Shown: positions 12,262 to 21,035, counted from the first letter of the stretch. The stretch: DNA of 64,000 nt from Enchytraeus crypticus (GCA_905160935.1 CAJHZI010000807.1:267001-331000), one strand, 5' to 3'. Numbers and translations: made by a program. Notes: a model not told the origin generated them from the sequence alone.

Positions 12262-15200
12262 TGTATATATCTGCGTATATCTTTCCTCTCTCACACACAC
12301 ACACTCTTCCTCTCTCTATCTTTCTCTCTTTTTTCTTTCTCTCTCTCTCACTCTCTCTCTCTCACTCTCTATCTTTCTTTCCTCACCAATCTTCCCCCCT
12401 CTCTCTCTTTCTCTGTCTCTATCTCTGTCTCTCTATTTCCGAGATTTTGGAAAACATTTTCTTCTCGGAAGATTAACCACTCTTTCAGAAGGACTGCCTA
12501 CTTGCATAAAATTAAACAGCAGACATTATAACGGTCAAGTATTAAATATCAATATTTCTATTATATTTCCTGTGCTATTTATTCCTCAAATGGAGCTAGG
12601 AACGAATGCGAGATTTGAATGAAGAACGGATCTTTGGATTGCAGGGTCTACGTCACGCAGCCTCTCCAGGATTCCTAGACCTGGATACGAGGAACTGGAT
12701 CCCATGGTAATTGATAATCGACGCGTGAAAGATTTACCGCTCACACTATTCTTATTCCGGCTGGAGCCAGTGGTGATGTCGGCAAGATACTCGATCGCGG
12801 ATCAGTATGTGCGGGGTTCAAATCCTGGGCTCTCCCGTCACTGACATCGCTTTCGAGTGAGGAAACTAACGTTAACATTAGTTTTATCAGTGTTATTTCA
12901 AGCGTAGGCTCCTCGTCACGATACACGGGGATGAGTTCCTTGTTTAGCTGATTGCTTCATGTATTAATTCAATTAGTTATAATTATGTAATCGATTAGTT
13001 ATATAATTATCTTTCAATTAGTGACTTTATTGGTAACTTTATTGGTAATTTAGTAACTTGATTTTGATTAGTTATTATGTAGCTTGTAATTATGATTGCG
13101 TTATTTCTTAGTCAATCTCTCTCTTTTACCTGCCAGTAGGCAGGTAAAAGACCTGCCAGTAGGCAGTGCACACTGCCTACTGGCAGGTCCATGGTATATA
13201 AAGCCTCCACTCATCTCTGTCTTGCGTTTTCCTCTTCCTGTCCACATACGAGTGGGTCTTTAAATCATCTAACATACCTAATCTCGGCTTGTCTCTGCCT
13301 CTTTTTCCTTCCATTCTACCTTCTATGACCTCTTTAAATAGACCTTTCCCCCTTTGAATGTGTCCTATCCATCTCTTCTTCCTGTTTCTTAATACATTTA
13401 TAAATAAATAGGAAGTAGAGTTGGATAGGACACATTCTAAGGGGGGAAAGTCTATTAAACCCTAGTCAATATCAATTATAACTGAAATGTCATTTAGTCA
13501 GTTGATGTAGACTGTTATATTTTGTTCTCAAAATTAAATTTATGCTCATCTAAATGTACAAATATTTAATAAGTAATTCATAAACCAGAATTTGTGAACA
13601 ATTAACCAACTAATATTTTAAAGAATGGTTAAAAATTTAAATAATAGAAATATACCTCACAGCTACTTCAACCAGCAATTCATCAGAAACTTTGGGAACA
13701 GCAATTTTAAACTTAACAGCATTACTGACATTGTTGTCCGAAATGAGATAGTAATGGAAACATCTCTCTTATTCAGTGCACTGCCAAGTGACAGGTTCAA
13801 GGTACATATTCATACTCAAAGTCTGCTTTCTCGCTCCATAAGAGCACTCCTTAGATCAACAAGTTAATCCCTTCACAAAGTCTATGCCTTAACCATGCTT
13901 ATGTAGCCTATAGCTTGGGAAAAATATGGCTTCTGATGTGGTTTCCAGTTGCCTTCCTCAGAATGGAAACTTAGCAGAAACTATTAAAGATACAATGCTA
14001 AGTTTAACGTCTACGTCCCTATTAACAGCGATACCTTCAGAAAAGATCCAGCTAGGATTTGAATCGAAGGCCGTCTACTTCTCATGCAAGTTCACTATTC
14101 ATTCATCCAACCAACTGATAAGGAATTAAAACATATAAAATGTGGTAGATTTTTACCAAGGACATTGGAAAGACAGTCCTTTACCGGTATTTTTAAATCA
14201 AATATTATTCGTCTGGACAAGAATTCCACCAGCCTGCGGAGACCTATGAATATACAAATAATTCAATACTTCCAGCGACACCGGAACACAATTGTGCAGT
14301 CAAATTTTAATATTGGACGAATAATAGGAATAATATTCGAAGCTGAAGAGAATTCTCGTGAAGAATGAGAGAGGATATTGAATCCTGCTAAATGATAGTT
14401 TTCTCACTGCTTACTGCACGACTAAGCTCTTAACACTGCAACTGTCAGGACGTTAAAATGATGGCATCTTTGTATAAAATGATGGCATCTAAGCATAAAA
14501 TGATGGCATCTATGTATAAAATGATGGCATCTATGTATAAAATAATGGCTTCTAAGTATAAAGTGAAACATCTCTGTATAAACTGATGGCATCTATACAT
14601 GTATGTAAAAGGAAGGTATCTATCCATAAATTATATAATATAATTTATAAACTGATGGAATCTGTTGATAAAATGATGGCATAGGCCTATATGTAAAAGT
14701 GTTGGCATCCACATATACAAGAATGTATAAAATGACATTGTCAATGCATAATACCAGCCATAGCAACCCTTAACACGGACTAAGCTAACGATCCTTACAT
14801 CTCTTTTCTTATTTGTCAACACAAAGTAAGCAAAGCAACGAATTGTAATGCAGTTGTGGAATAAGTTAGAGCTAAACAAATGCGACAATAGTAAAAAGGA
14901 AAAAAAAAAAAAAAGAACATAGACTATTGCAACCATTGTGAAATACATGAAAATGAAATGGTATAAGTTAATTTCTGGTAAAACCTGAAAGTGGATTGGA
15001 AGACGGACATGGTGCGCCCTCTTTTGAGTGGGAGAGATATGTCTTTTTTGTGACAGATAAACAGCGAGAGTGAGAAGTACGCACTTGGGTTTTTATATAT
15101 TAACATTATTACATCCGAGGAAGGCAATGGGGAACCACCTCAGAAGCCATACTTTTCCCAAGCTATAGGCTACATAAGGTATGGATAAGGCATAGACTTT

Positions 15201-16638
15201 GTGAAGGGATTAACTTGCTGATCTAAGGAGAGCTCTTATGGAGCGAGAAAACAGACTTTGAGTATGAATATATACCTTGAACCAGCCACTTGTCAGTGCA
15301 CTGAATAAAACGATGAAATCTAGGCAACATGCATGTATTAAATAATGATATTTGTGCATAAAACAATCTGGATGACGCTTTCACTGAATTCCTACTTGGG
15401 ATATGATTGATTCATGACTATGTCTCTGTTATATAGGCACATTAATCATTTTCATTTCTATTTCAATTAATGTTTTACCGAACTGAATTGTCTTACATTA
15501 TTTATTACCTTTTATAAAATATAATTATTAATAATTTTGAATTTCGTAATAAATTTTTAAATAGCGAAAACTTCAATTACTCGCTATTTTTTAAACTTGG
15601 ACAGTCTCTATTCTTTTTCTCTCTCATTCTCTCTATTCCATCTATTAACTTTTTCCTTTCTGTCTCTCTCTCTCCTTCTCTCTTTCTTTCCTCTCTCTCT
15701 CTCCCTGTCTCTCCCTCTCTCCTCTCCTTCTATCTCTCTCTCTCTCTCGCTCTCTCTCTCGTATCTCTCCTCTCTCTCTCTCCCTCTCTCTCTCCCTCTC
15801 ATGCACCCTCTCTGCGTATTTTCGTCATATTTTTATCTATAGTTCGTCTTTTCCTATAATTCGATTGTAACGCTTGTGTGAGTAAATTTCGATAGGTTAA
15901 TATTTGCATTTCCGGTTGTTCTTCTGCATCATCTGCTCATAGATTATCAGACTGCGGGGCATGCTGGGATATGCGTCACGTGACTCAGTCAATGTCGTCA
16001 CAAACGTGTCAACGGTCAATATGTCCCTAGAGTATATGTCTACATGATCCGTCATCTCCTCTCTCTCTCTCTCTCTTTCTCTATCCCTCTATCTCTATCT
16101 CTCTTTCTCTCTCTTTCTCTCTATCTCTCATTGAGTGATGTTTGAGTGATTGATTTAATCTTTGATTAATTTACTGCTAGACTGCTTGATTGATTCTATT
16201 ACTGTTTGTTTGATCGATCGATTGAGTGTTTGATAGATATATGGATAGACTGAATTATTATCGATCGGTTGATTGATTGATCAATGATTGTTTGACTTAT
16301 CGACTGATTGATCGATTGATTAATTGATCGATCGACTCGTCGATTGATTGACTTGTTGATTGATTGATCGATTGATTAATTGATCTATTGATTGATTGAT
16401 TGATCGAATTATTGATTGGTTGATCGACTAATCGACTGATTGATTGATTGATTGATCGATTGATTGATCGGTTGCTCACCACATCGATGATCTGCGCGAG
16501 GGCGAGTCCGAAGGTGACGTTGAGGGGGTGGGAGGCGTTGAGAGAGGGTCTGATGCGGGGGTCGTAGTTCTGTAGCAGATAGGACATCAAGCGATACTCA
16601 TGCTCATCACCCCTGACATCTAGACATACAAACACACG

Positions 16639-16681
<43 letters not shown>

Positions 16682-16951
16682 TAGATAGGACATCAAGCGA
16701 TACTCGTGCTCATCGGCACATTACATAAATGTATATAAATATTTATATACTGTACATGTATGTGCGTATATACATATATGTATATATACACATATATATT
16801 TATATCAATATATACATATATATATACAGTATATATACATGTACATATATATATATATACATATATATATATACAGTATATATACATGTATATATATATA
16901 TATATATATGTATACTCATATATACATATATATATACAGTATATATACATG

Positions 16952-17018
<67 letters not shown>

Positions 17019-19151
17019 GAGTCTACAAATGTATGGTACAATCATGTAGCATAAAGTATACATCACGTTTGTGAATTTGAAAAGTAAGTTCTCGTGCCAT
17101 ATAATTTTTAAACCTGAACAAAATTGTACAAAATCAGATGGATTAAGACACCGCTCATACGCCTATTTGCTTATCACGCACTATCGTTTACCACGTGATA
17201 GGCACGTGATAGGCACGTGATAGGCACGTGATAACGTGCCTATCACGTGATAGGCACGTGATAGGCACGTGATAGGCACGTGATAGGCACGTGATAACGT
17301 GCCTATCACGTGATAGGCACGTGATAACGTGCCTATCGCGTGCCTATCACGTGCCTATCACATGCCTATCACGTGCCTATCACGTACCTATCACGTGCCT
17401 ATAACGTGCCTATAACGTGCCTATCACGTGCCTATCACGTGCCTATCACGTGCCTATCACGTGCCTATCACGTGCCTATCACGTGCCTATCACGTGCCTA
17501 TCACGTGCCTATCACGTGCCTATCATGTGACTATGAATATTAAACAGGAAAACAGACGAGAAATCTTTCCGGTAAGATTGAAATGGTTGACTCCGCCTTC
17601 CGGACACTACAGCAATAATCCGGAAGAGCGCTACGGAAAAGCTTTTATGAGGAAAACTTTCGTATTTGTTCATTTGTGAGGAAATCATCTTCGCTTGAAT
17701 TCCAGTAAATTACTACTTCACATAGCACTACTTCACATAGCACTACTTCACATAACACTATTTCACATAGCACTACTTCACATAATACTACTTCACATAG
17801 TACTACTTCACATAATACTACAATACTACTTCACATAATTCTACTTCACATAGTATTACTTCACTACATAACACTGCTTCACACAATACTACTTCACATA
17901 ATACTTCACATAGCACTACTTCACATAGTACTACTTCACATAGTACTACTTCACATAGCACTACTTCACATAGCACTACTTCACATAACACTATTTCACA
18001 TAGCACTACTTCACATAATACTACTTCACATAGTACTACTTCACATAATACTACAATACTACTTCACATAATTCTACTTCACATAGTATTACTTCACTAC
18101 ATAACACTGCTTCACACAATACTACTTCACATAATACTTCACATAGCACTACTTCACATAGTACTACTTCACATAGTACTACTTCACATAGCACTACTTC
18201 ACATAGCACTACTTCACATAACACTATTTCACATAGCACTACTTCACATAATACTACTTCACATAGTACTACTTCACATAATACTACTTCACATAATACT
18301 ACTTCACATAGTACTACTTCACATAATACTACTTCACATAATTCTACTTCACATAGCACTACTTCACATAGCACTACTCCACATAGCACTACTTCACATA
18401 GTATTTTCAAGTACTAAATCACAGGGTTCTGATTCACAGAGTAATAATTAATAAATACTGTTTCAAAGTACTAATTCTCAAATGTACTACTTGGCAGTAA
18501 TAAATAATACACAGATGAGTCAGAACCCATGTTAAAATCTTCAGTCGATCTACACTGAAATCTTTAATTAATTAATTAATTAATTAATTAGAGATTTGCT
18601 TCAGTGAAAGATAAAATTAAAAGTAATTGCCAGATTTAAAGATTTTCGGATTTTCCCCGTGTTGTGTACTGGTTTTTTGAAGAATTTACCACTCGGTTAC
18701 TACACGTGTCGTAGAAGGCGACTAAAGCACCAAGATCTATGGGAACGTGAGAAAGGGCATTCGGTTGATCAGCGCCTAGGCTCCAGAAATTTCAACAAAA
18801 TTTAAACGAATGGAAAAGTCTCATATAGGGGATTGGCTGGAGGTTTGGTGTAGGACAGAGAGAATTTGAGACAGTCTATTCGTATCCCGACGCTGGTTAA
18901 ACTGGGATTCAAGGGAGGATGATGATGATGAGTCTGATTTACAGACTGTTGCTTATTATAAAGATTTTGTGTTTTAATAACATGCTCAGAAGCATCTTCC
19001 TATGACTGATTACTCATGCTGACTGTCGAATGCCCTTTCGCGTAATACTAAGCAGCCTGAAAAAAAATAGACTGAATGAATTGAAGTTCTACTCACTTGT
19101 CACGAAGACTACAGCTAAGATACTGGAGATGATATTCAGTCTCCGCTGCAT
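1584..19151 (-). CDS. Nicotinic acetylcholine receptor alpha-type subunit, 5' part (six coding exons, runs off left edge)
   Basis: This is a Cys-loop ligand-gated channel subunit of the plasma membrane, opened by acetylcholine. Exons are 19151-19097, 16619-16480, 6489-6445, 4750-4641, 3035-2837 and 1923-1584; their phases join without a break into 296 codons. Visible in order: signal peptide ([18 protein letters not shown]), Trp55-type residue in TTNCWLNQ, loop [10 protein letters not shown], Cys-loop [15 protein letters not shown] (13 residues between cysteines), loop B SWTYDG, vicinal cysteines of loop C ([10 protein letters not shown]), TM1, and TM2 beginning GEKVSMG. The CC pair makes it an alpha subunit, and the Trp55-type residue means it also has a complementary face, so a homopentamer is possible. 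GEK without a Pro-Ala insertion predicts cation selectivity. TM3, the cytoplasmic loop and TM4 are not found and should lie left of position 1. It resembles alpha7/alpha9/alpha10-like subunits; I cannot choose among them. Confidence 0.93.
1926..2036. repeat. (AATC)n microsatellite
   Basis: Imperfect tetranucleotide AATC repeats lie directly upstream of the exon 6 acceptor in transcript orientation. Confidence 0.85.
2040..2300 (-). pseudogene. LINE family C fragment, C-terminal ORF end
   Basis: Minus-strand translation gives [18 protein letters not shown] and [16 protein letters not shown], the C-terminal tail typical of reverse-transcriptase ORFs of non-LTR retrotransposons (GRGRPR...DDLK...DR..WR). 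It is truncated before the family's terminal hairpin. Confidence 0.7.
2506..2644 (+). repeat. SINE family A
   Basis: Full-length copy starting GGCTGGAGCCAGTGGCGATG and ending in GACGTTAACATTAGC; box B is GGGTTCAAATCC. Confidence 0.85.
2738..2812 (+). repeat. LINE family C 3' terminus
   Basis: It contains GAAGACAGAGAAGAGTGG and the terminal hairpin CCTGCCAGTAGGCAG followed by TGCACTAAGAG. It ends ~20 bases before the exon 5 donor. Confidence 0.75.
2837..3035 (-). CDS. nAChR exon 5 (Cys-loop and loop B)
   Basis: This 199 bp exon encodes [16 protein letters not shown], the signature Cys-loop [15 protein letters not shown] and FASWTYDGF with the loop B tryptophan. The acceptor is TTGTTGCTCACAG and the donor is AAG/GTATGA, phase 0. 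The flank on its acceptor side is a CAACAA-rich tract, then a long (GTGA)n array. Confidence 0.95.
3105..3480. repeat. (GTGA)n microsatellite
   Basis: A ~375 bp GTGA array in the receptor intron, nearly pure between about 3200 and 3370. The repetitive open frame on the minus strand (SLTHSLTH) is not a gene. Bases 3540-3955 hold nothing I recognise. Confidence 0.95.
3960..4050 (+). repeat. LINE family C 3' tail with (GA)n
   Basis: GGACCTGCCGGTAGGCAGTG hairpin followed by CACTATGAAAG and a pure GA run. The hairpin loop is GGTA here instead of AGTA. Confidence 0.8.
4121..4330 (+). repeat. LINE A tail fragment and family H element
   Basis: 4121-4165 matches the family A tail (GTTGTCATTGACGACAGTAG, then CACTATAACTGTTG). 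4254-4330 is a family H copy: TTTGTGACGGTAGCTCGAGT, then CTTCTGAACCTTGACGTTAA. Other family H copies are near 19.8, 21.5 and 48.3 kb. Confidence 0.6.
4349..4465 (+). repeat. LINE family C 3' end
   Basis: It matches ATGGACATGAAGAGGAAATC through the terminal hairpin CCTGCCAGTAGGCAG and GTGCACTAAG. Confidence 0.75.
4530..4628 (+). repeat. LINE family C 3' end with (GA)n tail
   Basis: A diverged copy ends CCTGCCAGTAGGCAG then CCAACTAAGAGAGAG. Antisense to the receptor gene; its tail becomes a CT run 12 bases inside the exon 4 donor. Confidence 0.75.
4641..4750 (-). CDS. nAChR exon 4 (110 bp, loop A)
   Basis: A 110 bp exon encodes AWIDYKLKW, then [22 protein letters not shown], which contains loop A of the agonist site. 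The acceptor is CTGCACAG and the donor is GTAAGT. It ends in phase 2 and joins exon 5 to give Asn. An antisense LINE 3' end with a (GA)n tail ends only ~12 bases beyond the donor. Confidence 0.95.
4798..4890. repeat. (TTTA)n microsatellite
   Basis: Imperfect ATTT repeats just upstream of the exon 4 acceptor. Confidence 0.8.
5075..5410. repeat. Minisatellite, CTAACTTACCTAACATAC type
   Basis: Tandem 9-10 bp units (TTACCTAAC/ATACCTAAC) grouped in higher-order blocks of about 57 bp containing TTACCATACTTA. Open frames on both strands are repeat artefacts. Confidence 0.9.
5480..5758. repeat. Degenerate AACATGACTT repeat
   Basis: Loose 10 bp tandem units (AACATGACTT/AGCATAACTT). From about 5760 to 6200 nothing was recognised. 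Confidence 0.7.
6205..6335 (-). repeat. LINE family B 3' tail
   Basis: On the minus strand it reads GGGACGTCCCTGAC-like sequence, GAGGAAGCGGAAGTTAAACC and a (TTA)n tail. The longer family B copy is at 36.7-37.2 kb. Confidence 0.7.
6445..6489 (-). CDS. nAChR exon 3 (45 bp)
   Basis: A 45 bp in-phase exon encodes [15 protein letters not shown], the strongly conserved beta-2 strand carrying the Trp55-type residue of the complementary binding face. The acceptor is ATTATTTTCAG and the donor is GTTCGT, which is weak after GT. It sits alone, 10 kb from exon 2. Confidence 0.93.
6512..6722 (+). repeat. SINE family F (tRNA-derived)
   Basis: A tRNA-like head: box A TAGCTCAGTGTGTAAGCG, box B GGGATCAATTCCC, then CAGAGTGTAAAATCTCGGAC. 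The tail ends CCTTGATGTTAAACTCACAC. It sits ~20 bases upstream of receptor exon 3 in transcript sense. Confidence 0.75.
6870..7018 (+). repeat. LINE family A 3' tail
   Basis: It begins CTTTGGACTGATTTTCTGG and ends with the GTGCTC...GTAGCAC hairpin and (TTG)(TTA) repeats. The next ~700 bases (7019-7739) show nothing recognisable. Confidence 0.8.
7740..7858 (+). repeat. LINE family A 3' tail
   Basis: GGAATTTGCACCGTTTTTGG through CAATAGTGCTCGATGTTGTC, GTAGCACTCTAATTG and a short TTA tail. Confidence 0.8.
8101..8222 (-). repeat. LINE family C 3' end
   Basis: Minus-strand copy with hairpin CTGCCAGTAGGCAG and a short (AG)n tail. The C-terminal codons (DDLK, VDMKRK) are degenerate. From 8223 to 9080 only a (GA)n run (8655-8690) was recognised. 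Confidence 0.75.
9082..9200. repeat. (TA)n microsatellite
   Basis: A pure TA run interrupted by CATACATGTACATGCA. It abuts the outer end of the left arm of the inverted element at 9204. Confidence 0.9.
9204..10020. mobile_element. Large inverted-repeat (foldback) element
   Basis: The left arm (9204-9557) and right arm (9684-10020) are near-identical reverse complements; they differ by a ~17 base indel and a few substitutions. The right arm ends TTTCAAGTAATAAACGAATA plus T, which includes an AATAAA signal. The 126 bp spacer is itself an AT-rich palindrome (TTAATTAATTAA type). A 75 bp copy of the arm end recurs at 43.57 kb, followed by (TA)n. This suggests two head-to-head insertions of one retroposon-like family. 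Confidence 0.85.
10021..10215. repeat. Degenerate ATTGAATCGATTAAATTTAG repeat
   Basis: About 16-20 bp AT-rich units next to the right arm. Near 10200 a short copy of the arm interior recurs (TTCAACAGTATATGGAC). 10260-10618 shows nothing recognisable. Confidence 0.6.
10627..11329. mobile_element. hAT-type non-autonomous DNA transposon, copy 1 (703 bp)
   Basis: The termini are CAGGGGCGGATCCAG and, inverted, CAGTGGCGGAACCAG. An 8 bp direct repeat AGTGTCGG flanks it exactly (10619-10626 and 11330-11337), as expected of hAT transposition. The interior has no transposase frame and includes poly-G/poly-C-rich stretches near both ends. Confidence 0.88.
11338..12120. other. No gene seen
   Basis: It starts with a G/C-run segment (11388-11436) and continues as ordinary AT-rich intron. 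A 126-codon open frame at 11601-11981 has no recognisable family features. Confidence 0.5.
12127..12435. repeat. (TA)n then (TC)n microsatellites
   Basis: TA repeats at 12127-12263, interrupted by CAGTATATAT-like units, then TC-rich sequence to about 12435. Confidence 0.9.
12759..12891 (+). repeat. SINE family A
   Basis: Near full-length copy with box B GGGTTCAAATCC; the tail is degenerate. Confidence 0.85.
13125..13189. repeat. Two adjacent perfect palindromes built from the LINE C hairpin
   Basis: 13125-13148 has 10 bp arms around loop AGTA. 13150-13189 has 19 bp arms around a 2-base centre. Both contain CCTGCC...GGCAGG, the terminal hairpin of LINE family C. Confidence 0.9.
13169..13456 (-). 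pseudogene. LINE family C 3' end plus inverted fragment
   Basis: 13169-13392 on the minus strand encodes a degenerate C-terminal tail ([24 protein letters not shown]). 13405-13456 repeats part of it on the plus strand, forming a foldback. Confidence 0.75.
13770..13962 (-). repeat. Family D retroposon
   Basis: In element orientation: GAGGAAGGCAACTGGAAACC, CTATAGGCTACATAAG, AGGGATTAACTTGTTGATC, ending CCTGTCACTTGGCAG and TGCACTGAATAAG. The terminal hairpin resembles that of LINE family C. Confidence 0.8.
14456..14720. repeat. Minisatellite, ~21 bp AAAATGATGGCATCTATGTAT
   Basis: Seven or more units, becoming degenerate to the right. 13963-14455 and 14721-15112 show no gene. Confidence 0.85.
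15113..15305 (+). repeat. Family D retroposon, inverted relative to 13.8 kb copy
   Basis: It begins GAGGAAGGCAATGGGGAACC and ends CACTTGTCAGTGCACTGAAT. With the 13770-13962 copy it forms a ~193 bp inverted pair separated by 1.15 kb. Confidence 0.8.
15598..15800. repeat. (TC)n microsatellite
   Basis: A TC-rich tract. 15306-15597 and 15801-16055 show no gene. Confidence 0.9.
16057..16470. repeat. (TC)n and (GATT)n microsatellites
   Basis: TC repeats at 16057-16130, then imperfect GATT/GATC units up to ~10 bases from the exon 2 donor. Confidence 0.85.
16480..16619 (-). CDS. nAChR exon 2: N-terminal helix and first strand
   Basis: The exon is 140 bp, phase 1 to 0. The acceptor TCTAG lies just downstream of a (CT)n tract (16640-16680 on the plus strand reads GA), which serves as the polypyrimidine tract. 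The donor is GTGAGC. It encodes [19 protein letters not shown] through LALAQIIDV, the usual receptor N-terminal helix and beta-1 region, with a glycosylation sequon in NASHPLN. A nearer AG seven bases downstream would break the phase with exon 1. Confidence 0.93.
16682..16714 (-). pseudogene. Duplicated fragment of nAChR exon 2
   Basis: About 31 bases match exon 2 (16576-16606) with one difference: AGATAGGACATCAAGCG, then TACTCGTGCTCATC. It lies in intron 1, separated from exon 2 by the (GA)n tract, and has no acceptor or donor of its own. Confidence 0.85.
16726..17015. repeat. (TA)n array with ACAGTATATATACATGTA units
   Basis: A TA-rich array with a repeated CAGTATATATACATGTAT motif, about four higher-order units. 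Confidence 0.9.
17170..17530. repeat. 11 bp E-box satellite with internal orientation switches
   Basis: Roughly 30 tandem units of GATAGGCACGT or its complement GCCTATCACGT; most units contain the palindrome CACGTG. Orientation flips several times between 17190 and 17335 and then stays in the GCCTATCACGT sense to 17527. Confidence 0.92.
17705..18410. repeat. 15 bp satellite ACTACTTCACATAGC with ~232 bp higher-order unit
   Basis: About 47 units. The irregular block starting ACAATACTACTTCACATAAT occurs at about 17819 and again about 18051, so the array grew by duplication of multi-unit segments. A minus-strand VLCEV-repeat open frame is an artefact. Confidence 0.92.
18650..18938 (+). repeat. 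Family G retroposon 3' end with (GAT)n tail
   Basis: It ends AAACTGGGATTCAAGGGAGG then ATGATGATGATGA. A better aligned copy is at 55240-55432. Confidence 0.7.
19097..19151 (-). CDS. nAChR exon 1: start codon and signal peptide
   Basis: The ATG is at 19151-19149. Eighteen codons give a basic then hydrophobic leader ([18 protein letters not shown]). The exon ends in phase 1 at a perfect donor GTGAGT (19096-19091). Coding length is 55 bp. No upstream in-frame ATG was seen in the preceding ~60 bases. The 5' UTR and promoter are not recognisable. Confidence 0.82.
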
Positions 19152-19400
19152 TATCCTGACGTAATCAAAGTTTTCAATGACAGAAAGAAATCCAGAATAT
19201 CCGATAAATCTGACATGAGTGAAGCCTAATTACAATAAAATACCTTGACTCGAGGCTTCCCTTTACTCGACTGTATTCTACTATACTTAAGTTTTTATTT
19301 GCAATTTCTGAAGCTTCCTTTCACTTAATTTCTTTTCGCAGTGCTTGCTATTCTGACTTGATAGATTATACTACAAAGACTATAATGCTCAGGTTTCAGA

Positions 19401-19530
19401 GTAAAGCTACTGTTAGCGTCAGTTTCCTCTCTCGAAAGCGATGTAAGTGACGGGAGAGCCCAGGATTTGAACCTCGCACATACTGATCCGCGATCGAGTA
19501 TCTTACCAACATCGCCACTGGCTCCAACCA
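19401..19530 (-). repeat. SINE family A
   Basis: Minus-strand copy upstream of receptor exon 1; the box B region reads GAGGTTCAAATCC. Confidence 0.85.
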
Positions 19531-20254
19531 GGAAATAGTATCTGCAGTAAATACTATCTGAAACTAGTGTTATTCTTTTTGAGATTATGCTTCTATAACT
19601 GGCATGTAAAAGTCAAAGCAATTATAAGTCGAGTTGCTTGTTGTAATGCTGCAAGGGTCCCTGTGTCCTTGGAGTTTACATTTAGTAATAGTAGAACGTT
19701 TGAAATTGCATTAAGAAACACGTAAATAGAAATATTAGGTAACTATATAACGTAATCTTTTGTAGTGTGCTTAACGTCAAGGCTCAGAAGCATAGACGAC
19801 TAATACACTCGAGCAACCATCACAACGATTAATGCAACAGTATTTTGCAGGGTTTAAACTTATTGATTGCATAATGATGTAGTTGTTAAATAAGAAATTA
19901 CTTTCACTAGAAAAGGGTAGATAAGTTAATATCAAGTCATAGCAAATAATGGAAATGCAAAGAAAAAGTAGTAATCTTCACCCTAGCAGAATAAAAAAGT
20001 CTAAAAAAATAAACTTCGCCAATACATTTTATTGACTTGTTTAATTTTCAACCAAGCATTCAATTGGAAAGAAATATGTAAAATAAAATTAGTTTATGAT
20101 ACCAAACTGTATAATACTTTATTTTTTTACTTTTTTTACTCCGTTTCAGCGCATGATTACACACTTGGTATCCGCTTTTGTGCTACAGAGTTTCATTTTC
20201 AAGTTGCAATTTAGTAGTTCATTGCTTTTCCTTCACCTCTCCATTAATTAATAT
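19531..20254. other. Upstream flank of nAChR gene, no gene seen
   Basis: AT-rich. 19770-19830 is a minus-strand family H copy (GTGATGGTTGCTCGAGTG). No CpG-rich promoter is evident. Confidence 0.5.
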
Positions 20255-21035
20255 AGACATGTTTCTGCACATTCGCGATCTTCGTCGACTGCCTCTACGA
20301 TTGATGCTGCTCTCGTGCAATCCAAATTGGACTACTGCAACTCCCTGTTTCTAAATCTTTCCAATTGAGCGATTGATAGGTTGCAATTCATTCAGAATTC
20401 CTTTCCAATTGCAGTCTTTCGTAGCTCCAAATACTCTCATGTTACTCCAATCCTCAATTCCTTGCATTGGCTCAAAGTTAGAGAGCGAATTTTATACAAG
20501 ACAGTTTGTCTAATATAAAAGTCCGCGACTACACCAGACAATGGCTACATATCTCATTTACTACAAGTGGGACGCCCTACCTCCAGGTAGTCGTCCACCA
20601 GGTCCTCTAAATTAGTTACTCTAGAGAGACCGAGCCTTCCTTCAGGTAGCAAGCTGTCTAGGCTTCCGGTATGCTCTGCTTCCAGCATGCTGCCCCACAG
20701 ATCTGGAATTCTCTTCCTTCCACTCTGCGCACCCCTTCATCTACCCCTGATCAGCCTTTCCTATTCCACGAACAGCTTCATTGGCGGTTGAAAGCTGTTC
20801 TCTTCGATTTTTCTTATCCACCAAATGTCCACGAACTAAAAAATCAACACTAAAATTTCCATTCCGCTAGTAGGCTACCCTTCCTTGGACTGATTACCCG
20901 GATTTTGGCTGACACTGTTTATAGTCTACTCACAAGCTGCTCATGGGTTTTGATTTGGTTTCATAGTGTTCGATGCTGTCATGAACAACAGTAGTACTCT
21001 AATTGCACTGTTGTTGTTGTTATTGTTATTATTAG
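20255..21035 (+). pseudogene. LINE family A, 5'-truncated copy with 3' tail
   Basis: Nucleotide match to the C-terminal reverse-transcriptase region of the 40.1-41.7 kb copy, starting near the codons for HIRDLRR and running through TTCCACTCTGCGCACCCC to CGATGCTGTCATGAACAAC and (TTG)(TTA)n. Stops and indels break the frame. Confidence 0.85.

Noticed and set aside
17818..18410. Minus-strand open frames repeating VLCEV
   Set aside because: Fully explained by the 15 bp satellite, which is divisible by three.
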